NCBI RefSeq assembly: GCF_019295435.1
Contig: NZ_WEKL01000054.1
Coordinates: 1 to 60,270 of the forward strand
DNA: 60,270 bases
Origin: Aquimarina litoralis
GTDB taxonomy: Bacteria > Bacteroidota > Bacteroidia > Flavobacteriales > Flavobacteriaceae
Reading direction: 5' to 3'
The position numbers and the translations under genes were made by a program. The notes under the pieces were generated by a model that made no database searches, was not told the origin of the DNA, and saw only the letters and a program-made list of their open reading frames with translations. Positions 55,401-60,270 of the stretch are shown piece by piece; the stretch's first letter is position 1, and the number at the start of each line of letters is the position of its first letter.

Positions 55401-58400
55401 CCCATAACGGGAATTAAAGGATCCGTAATTGAGATACCTGTTATCGTCACATTTCCAGAATTGGTGACATCAAAAATATACTGAATGGTTTCTCCTGCTT
55501 GGGCTAATCCATCATTATTAGTATCAATAAAAACTCCAGTTTTGAATATTGTGAGTTCTGGATTGCTCATCAAAGTTGTTACAGTAGTGTCATCAGGTTC
55601 ACCATCACCGTTTGTGTCATTATCAGTTGGGTCATTTGGATCATCAGATGTGTCTGAAATTGGATTTCCGTTAGTATCATTCGCAGTAACAATAGCAGAA
55701 TTAGTAATACTTCCGTTATCAATATCCGTTTGAGTAATTGTATAATTCGCAAAGAATGTAGTTGTGTCATTTTCGGTGGGTGCTAATGAAATTGGGCCAC
55801 CATTCACTGTTACCAAAGGATCGGAAATACTAATATTACTAAGTGTTACATTTCCGGTATTTATAATATTAAAATTATACGTGATCGTTTCTCCTTCTTG
55901 TGGAATTCCATCTCCATTTTCGTCATTAAAGCTTGCTGTTTTTTCAAAAGAAATTGAAGGGTTTTGTGTTATTGTTGTTTCTGTAATATCATCTGGATCT
56001 CCGTCTCCATCAATATCAGTATCACTATTGTTATTAGGATCATCGGAAATATCAGATATAGTGTTTCCTGAAGGATCACTTCCTTCTACTGAAGCAGAAT
56101 TATTTACAATACCAGTATCAATTTCATCTTGTGTAATTGTATGAGTTGCATTTACTGTTATAGATTGACCAGGAGATAAACTGCTAATAATAGCTGGTGA
56201 GATACTTCCGATATCTGCATTTGCATCAGAAATAGAAATATTGGTTAACGTAACATTTCCTGTATTCGTCACGGTTAACTCATAGATAATTTGCTCACCA
56301 ACAGTATCATAACTACCATCAGGGGCTGGCAATTCGGTTTTGATCAGACTAAGTTCTCCTTGTGTAGGGATTGTTGTGTTTGTAATATCATCAGGTTCTC
56401 CATCACCATTTGTATCAATATTATCCGAATTATTAGTATCATCAGAAGTGTCAGATATTGTGTTGCCACTAGGATCTAGACCGCTTGCTATTGCACTATT
56501 TTGAATTACTCCAGCATCAATATCATCTTGATTGATACTATATATCGCAGTGAATGTGGTATTGTCGCTTTGTCCAGGATCCAGATTAATAGGGTTTCCC
56601 GTAACTGTGACTAATGGGTCGCTAACACTTATATTGGTAATTGTAACATTTCCAATATTTGATATATTAAATGTATATAATATTGTTTCCCCTACTTGTG
56701 CTAAGCCATCTCCATTTCCATCTTGGAATATGCCCGTTTTTGATATGCTTATTTGGGGGTTAGAATCCAATGAAATAATTGTACTATCATCGGGATCACC
56801 ATCTCCGTTCATATCAATGTTGTCAGGATTATTAGGATCATCACTAATATCAGTAACAGTTCCTCCATCAGGGTCTTGACCATTTATAGTGGCAGAATTC
56901 GTTATGCTTCCGCTATTCAAATCTGCTAAGGTAATTGTATACACAGCACTAAAAGAGGTATTGTCGGATTCATTAGGGTTAAGGTCTATTGGTCCTCCCG
57001 TTACAGTAACTAATGGGTCAGAAATAGTAATATTAGATATGGTTACATTTCCTGTATTTCTAATATCAAAAATATAATTTATGGTTTCACCAACTTGAGG
57101 AAAACCATCCCCATTTTCATCATTAAAATTTGCTGTTTTCAATAAAGTTAACTTTGGATCTCTAGATAAGGTTGTAATGGTTTCATCATTATCATCAGTA
57201 GTAGTTGGATCATCTGAAACGTCTTCAACTAAATTTCCATTTGGATCTGTTCCAGAGCCGATAGCCGAATTGGTTACGTTTCCAGTATTAATATCATCTT
57301 GCGTTATGGTGTAAATAGCCGTAAATGTTGTGCTATCAGTTTGTCCTGGAGATAGGTTAATAGGATCTCCATTAATCGTTACTAAAGGATCAAAAATGGT
57401 AATCCCAAAAATTGAGACGTTTCCGGTATTAGAAACATCAAAACTATATGCAATCGTTTCTCCCACCTGTGCCAGACCGTCACCATTATCATCTATAAAA
57501 ACACCAGTTTTACTGATTGTTAATTCAGGATTGGAAAGTAAAGTTGTAATGGTATCATCATCAGGATCTCCATCACCATTCGTATCATTGTCTGTTGGAT
57601 TATTAGGATCATCAGAGGTATCAGAAATGATACTTCCATCAGGCGCTTCTGATGACGCGGTTGCTGAATTGCTGAAGCTTCCAGAATCAATATCTCCTTG
57701 TGTCAAAATATAAGTACCTGAAAAGGTGGTGTTATCTGAAATTCCAGGAGCTAAAATAATGGGGCCTCCATTTACTGTAATTACAGGATCGGAAATCGTA
57801 ATATTTGTTAATGTTACATTACCGGTATTAACAACTGTGAAATTATAGGTTATCGTTTCGCCTTCTTGTGGGAATCCATCAGCATTTTCATCATTAAAAT
57901 TAGCTGTCTTTTCTAAAGAAATAGATGGGTTTTGATTAATAGGGGTAATTGTACTGTCATTAGGTGTTCCTGTAGATGGATCATCCGATGTGTCAGTGAC
58001 TATATTTCCACAAGAATCCATTCCTGAAGCCGAAGCACTGTTTACAACTTGCCCTGCATCTAAATCACTTTGTGTGATTGTATGTGAAGCGTTAACAGTT
58101 ATAGAACTCAATGGAGGAATAGCACTGATATTGTTAGGTGTTATGCTTCCTGCATCTGCGTTCAAATCGCTTATAACTACATTACTTATTTCAACATCGT
58201 TTATATTGTTAATTATAATTTCGTATTCAATTACTTCTCCTACAGTATCATAGTTTCCATCCGCAGCAGGTAAAAATGATTTTGTTATTACTATTTCGGC
58301 TTCTGGACTTACGGTTACCGTATAATTGTAAGGATTACCAATACAACCATCTGCACTTGTAGGAGTAATTGTATAAATTACTGTTTGAATTGCACCAGAA

Positions 58401-60270
58401 GTATTGATAAGAACATCTGTAATAGTATCAGTATTTGCAGGAGTTGTAGTTTCTCCTACTACTTCAGGATTATCATTTGCGACCCAACTAAAAGAGGAAT
58501 TCATTAAGTTTACATCTGCTCTTAAATCATGGTTTAATGAAATATTACTACAAGTAGTATCAGATGGAGGTGTGCTATTAAAAGGTTCTGGTAATACTGT
58601 TATTGTTACTGTAAAAGTGTTTCCATTACAACCATCACTGTTGAAAGGAGTAATTGTATAGATTACATCTTGATTACTTCCAGAAATATTTTCAATACTA
58701 TCTGTAATAGTAGTTCCATTGCCACTACTAGCACCGCTTGTATTTGGATTTGGAGTCACTATCCAATCAAAAGTAACATTAGGAAGACTAGTTAGATTTG
58801 TAAGATCAAAATTTATAGTCGTATCGCTACAAACTACTGCTGAGGTATCTGGAATTTCTAGGGTAGCAGTAACATCGATAGTATAGGTAAATGTATAAAC
58901 AGAAACATTTCCAGCACAATCCGTGTAGGTAAACGTATATACTTTTTCACCATCACAGATTGGGTCCGTATTTTCAGTAATTACCGGTGTAATATCATTT
59001 CCGCAGACATCAGTTACGACTGGTGCGGTCGGTTGTACAGCATCTGCTATATCGTTAACGGTTGCTGTTCCATTAGCAGGAACAACTGGAAGCGTAGTTA
59101 CTTCGATAGTATATGTAAACGTATATATAGAAGCATTTCCAGCACAATCGGTATAGGTATATGTATATACTTTATCTCCTTCACAAGTAGGGTCTGTATT
59201 TTCAGTAATTACCGGCGTGATATCATTTCCACAGACATCCGTTACTGTTGGTGCGGTTGGTTGGGTAGCATCGGCGATACATTCAACGGTTGCGGTTCCA
59301 TTAGCAGACACAACTGGAAGTGTCGTCACATCAATCGTATAGGTAAATGTATACACAGAAGCATTTCCTGCGCAATCGGTATAAGTGTAGGTATACACTT
59401 TATCTCCTTCACAAGTAGGGTCTGTATTTTCAGTAATTACAGGCGTGATATCATTCCCACAAACATCCATTACTGTTGGCGCGGTTGGTTGTATAGCATC
59501 AGCGATACATTCAACGGTTGCGGTTCCATTAGCAGGCACAACTGGAAGCGTAGTTACATCAATCGTATAGGTAAATGTATACACAGAAGCATTTCCTGCG
59601 CAATCGGTATAAGTGTATGTATACACTTTATCCCCTTCACAAGTAGGATCTGTATTTTCAGTAATTACAGGAGTAATATCATTTCCGCAGACATCGGTTA
59701 CCGTTGGGGCAGTTGGTTGTGTAGCATCCGCAAGACATTCTACGGTTGCTGTTCCATTAGCTGGTACAACTGGAAGCGTTGTCACATCGATAGTATAGGT
59801 AAACGTATACACAGAAGCATTTCCAGCACAATCGGTATAGGTATAGGTATATACTTTATCTCCTTCACAAGTAGGGTCTGTATTTTCCGTAATTACTGGC
59901 GTGATATCATTTCCACAGACATCCGTTACTGTTGGCGCGGTTGGTTGTGTAGCATCAGCGATACATTCAACGGTTGCTGTTCCATTAGCAGGTACAACAG
60001 GAAGTGTAGTTACATCGATGGTATAAGTAAATGTATACACAGAAGCATTCCCAGCACAATCGGTATAAGTATAGGTATATATTTTATCCCCTTCACAAGT
60101 AGGGTCTGTATTTTCCGTAATTACAGGAGTGATATCATTTCCGCAGACATCCGTTACTGTTGGTGCAGTTGGTTGTGTGGCATCTGCAAGACATTCTACG
60201 GTTGCTGTTCCATTAGTAGGAACAGCCGGAAGCGTAGTTACATCAATCGTATAAGTAAATGTATAAATGG
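52427..60270 (-). CDS. Giant repetitive T9SS adhesin, N-terminus beyond window
   Basis: At least 2613 residues; the frame is open to the window edge, so the start lies outside. Order seen from the edge: about six 76-aa HYR-like repeats (APTVTDVCGNDITPVITEN, YTYTDCAGNAS), two PKD-like domains with Cys pairs, thirteen DUF11-type repeats of about 125 aa (NPELTISKTGVFIDDNGDGL, VTNSAIGSG), a thrombospondin type 3-like Asp-rich calcium region (DTDGDGLPNIFDLDDDNDGI), and a T9SS type B domain (FNAVTPNGDGNNDVF, LKIFNRWGVLVYD, GTYFYVLVYKN). A surface adhesin, SprB-like in layout, exported with PorP/SprF. Confidence 0.92.
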   Translation of the reverse strand, partial: IYTFTYTIDVTTLPAVPTNGTATVECLADATQPTAPTVTDVCGNDITPVITENTDPTCEGDKIYTYTYTDCAGNASVYTFTYTIDVTTLPVVPANGTATVECIADATQPTAPTVTDVCGNDITPVITENTDPTCEGDKVYTYTYTDCAGNASVYTFTYTIDVTTLPVVPANGTATVECLADATQPTAPTVTDVCGNDITPVITENTDPTCEGDKVYTYTYTDCAGNASVYTFTYTIDVTTLPVVPANGTATVECIADAIQPTAPTVMDVCGNDITPVITENTDPTCEGDKVYTYTYTDCAGNASVYTFTYTIDVTTLPVVSANGTATVECIADATQPTAPTVTDVCGNDITPVITENTDPTCEGDKVYTYTYTDCAGNASIYTFTYTIEVTTLPVVPANGTATVNDIADAVQPTAPVVTDVCGNDITPVITENTDPICDGEKVYTFTYTDCAGNVSVYTFTYTIDVTATLEIPDTSAVVCSDTTINFDLTNLTSLPNVTFDWIVTPNPNTSGASSGNGTTITDSIENISGSNQDVIYTITPFNSDGCNGNTFTVTITVLPEPFNSTPPSDTTCSNISLNHDLRADVNLMNSSFSWVANDNPEVVGETTTPANTDTITDVLINTSGAIQTVIYTITPTSADGCIGNPYNYTVTVSPEAEIVITKSFLPAADGNYDTVGEVIEYEIIINNINDVEISNVVISDLNADAGSITPNNISAIPPLSSITVNASHTITQSDLDAGQVVNSASASGMDSCGNIVTDTSDDPSTGTPNDSTITPINQNPSISLEKTANFNDENADGFPQEGETITYNFTVVNTGNVTLTNITISDPVITVNGGPIILAPGISDNTTFSGTYILTQGDIDSGSFSNSATASSEAPDGSIISDTSDDPNNPTDNDTNGDGDPDDDTITTLLSNPELTISKTGVFIDDNGDGLAQVGETIAYSFDVSNTGNVSIFGITIFDPLVTINGDPINLSPGQTDSTTFTAIYTITQDDINTGNVTNSAIGSGTDPNGNLVEDVSDDPTTTDDNDETITTLSRDPKLTLLKTANFNDENGDGFPQVGETINYIFDIRNTGNVTISNITISDPLVTVTGGPIDLNPNESDNTSFSAVYTITLADLNSGSITNSATINGQDPDGGTVTDISDDPNNPDNIDMNGDGDPDDSTIISLDSNPQISISKTGIFQDGNGDGLAQVGETILYTFNISNIGNVTITNISVSDPLVTVTGNPINLDPGQSDNTTFTAIYSINQDDIDAGVIQNSAIASGLDPSGNTISDTSDDTNNSDNIDTNGDGEPDDITNTTIPTQGELSLIKTELPAPDGSYDTVGEQIIYELTVTNTGNVTLTNISISDANADIGSISPAIISSLSPGQSITVNATHTITQDEIDTGIVNNSASVEGSDPSGNTISDISDDPNNNSDTDIDGDGDPDDITETTITQNPSISFEKTASFNDENGDGIPQEGETITYNFNIINTGNVTLSNISISDPLVTVNGGPISLAPTENDTTTFFANYTITQTDIDNGSITNSAIVTANDTNGNPISDTSDDPNDPTDNDTNGDGEPDDTTVTTLMSNPELTIFKTGVFIDTNNDGLAQAGETIQYIFDVTNSGNVTITGISITDPLIPVMGGPIDLAPGQTDNTTFTGTYILLQSDVNAGEVINTATGSGSDPSGGSVSDTSDDPTTADDNDPTVTTLARDPELTLFKTANFNDENGDGIPQAGETISYTFDVRNTGNVTITNITITDPIVPVMGGPITLNPAQVDNTSFTALYTIQQSDIDSGNLTNSALVTGEDDDGGIITDVSDFSDDPDNPNNEDLDGDGDPDDPTVTDLVRNPELTLLKIGTFNDTNNDGFAQVGETITYTFEVINSGNTTITDIVINDPLVNVTGGPIDLIPGQSDTTTFSATYIITQFDVDSGSITNSAVVSGQDPNGNTITDNSDDPTNTTDQDDNNDGNPDDDTVTTFTVQSGITISKESLPAVDGTYDSVGEQINYSIVITNTGNTTLTNINITDNNADAGSITPQNITILLPGETITASAIHTITQADLDNGTVSNTAIVEAVGPSGNLVIDISDDPNNPMNIDTDGDGDPDDITNTDLNQTPSLSLTKAADNAPDGLWDTVGEVITYTLQVTNAGNVTLNNINISDTNADVGSIIPDNIATLLPGETVTVIAAHTITQQDLDTGSVTNIATATAEDTNGGIITDDSDDPNNPTDNDTNGDGDPDDPTVTSTPQLGTIDILKTVDSDTYTEIGDILNYTITITNTGNVTLLNVNVIDPNAVLNDPTSVPTLSPGETFIVTATHIIAEQDMINGFVENIAFANASIPNSTITIIEDSDDPNDSSDIDVDNDGDPDDPTISYLDTDGDGLPNIFDLDDDNDGITDIEEQNGDPFLDTDNDGIIDSLDLDADGDGIYDYIEAGHDGIDSDGDGAIDGPFGDDGIPDQVQDDPDNGIVNYNPQDTDGDGMDDFQDIDDDNDGILTEDENPDPNGDMVSDDAFDSDGDGTPDYLEPNNSDPSAEDDLEVFNAVTPNGDGNNDVFIIRNIENFPDNELKIFNRWGVLVYDAIGYGQNQQYFTGESNGRVTVSQERQLPVGTYFYVLVYKNTSGVSKTRTGYLYINR
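58868..60270. repeat. 228-bp tandem DNA repeats in the adhesin gene
   Basis: About six copies of a 228-bp unit (76 codons), for example starting near 59094, 59322 and 59550, and continuing past the window edge. Copies differ mainly at third positions. Such repeats recombine and may misassemble, so copy number here should be treated with care. Confidence 0.88.

Overview
The window reads as a chromosomal segment of an AT-rich marine Bacteroidetes, most likely Flavobacteriaceae (Aquimarina-like is a guess). Support: a type IX secretion (T9SS) type B C-terminal domain on a giant adhesin followed by PorP/SprF-like and OmpA/PD40 genes, a T9SS type A tail on a secreted esterase, DUF5916, DUF4136, DUF5522 and DUF4953-type proteins, and promoter-like boxes of the NAnnTTTG kind in place of E. 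coli -10 boxes. I see no conventional tRNA or rRNA gene, CRISPR array or insertion-sequence transposase.

Layout. 1-5.2 kb (minus): a 3'-truncated rtcB RNA ligase gene, two unknown genes, a 203-nt tRNA-like RNA split at the anticodon, and an 818-aa protein with a degenerate M48 motif. 5.4-8.6 kb: AEC permease, Tat-signal aminotransferase, lipoprotein. 8.8-12.0 kb (minus): a Ro60/Rsr (TROVE) gene followed by about 1.3 kb of tandem small-RNA units. 12.1-16.7 kb: ECF sigma factor, response regulator flanked by two copies of an intergenic repeat, TPR histidine kinase, small lipoprotein. 16.7-18.7 kb: a structured non-coding stretch, a truncated Rsr paralogue and a divergent WYL regulator. 18.7-26 kb: ssb, then a six-gene minus operon encoding a CRP-like regulator, two different Rieske-fused enzymes, DUF5996-like and DUF2721 proteins and an antiporter. 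26-44 kb (mostly plus): AraC regulator, DUF5916 barrel, DinB-like pair, hydroxylysine-kinase/phospholyase-like fusion, modA-TOBE-modBC, then envelope genes and hemL. 44-60 kb (minus): metalloprotease, TPR kinase, OmpA/PD40, PorP and the giant adhesin.

The most exciting content is a dispersed RNA-repair/RNA-mimic system. Four minus-strand promoters share one architecture, TACGCA-N7-TGCGTA-N13-TTTG (rtcB site TGCGCA in one half): in front of rtcB, the 203-nt tRNA-like RNA, rsr, and the truncated rsr paralogue, where the site lies between that gene and the WYL regulator. This suggests one regulon, probably controlled by the WYL protein. Downstream of rsr, eight copies of a conserved core (GYCGTAR ... 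TTACTTCG on the minus strand) delimit tandem Y-RNA (YrlA)-like RNAs. Their modules include circularly permuted tRNAs, with 3' half before 5' half, acceptor stem closed by a short loop, and the anticodon loop opened into the Ro60-type stem. One unit instead carries a 27-nt exact match, from memory, to 23S rRNA helix 69 and its 3' flank, followed by strings resembling the 23S 2585 loop and the 16S 690 loop. I infer decoy, sensor or quality-control RNAs mimicking the targets of RNA-damaging toxins, working with Rsr and RtcB. The Rsr-Y RNA-RtcB association and YrlA tRNA mimicry are known; the multi-unit array of different tRNA and rRNA mimics and the four-site regulon are, as far as I know, not described.
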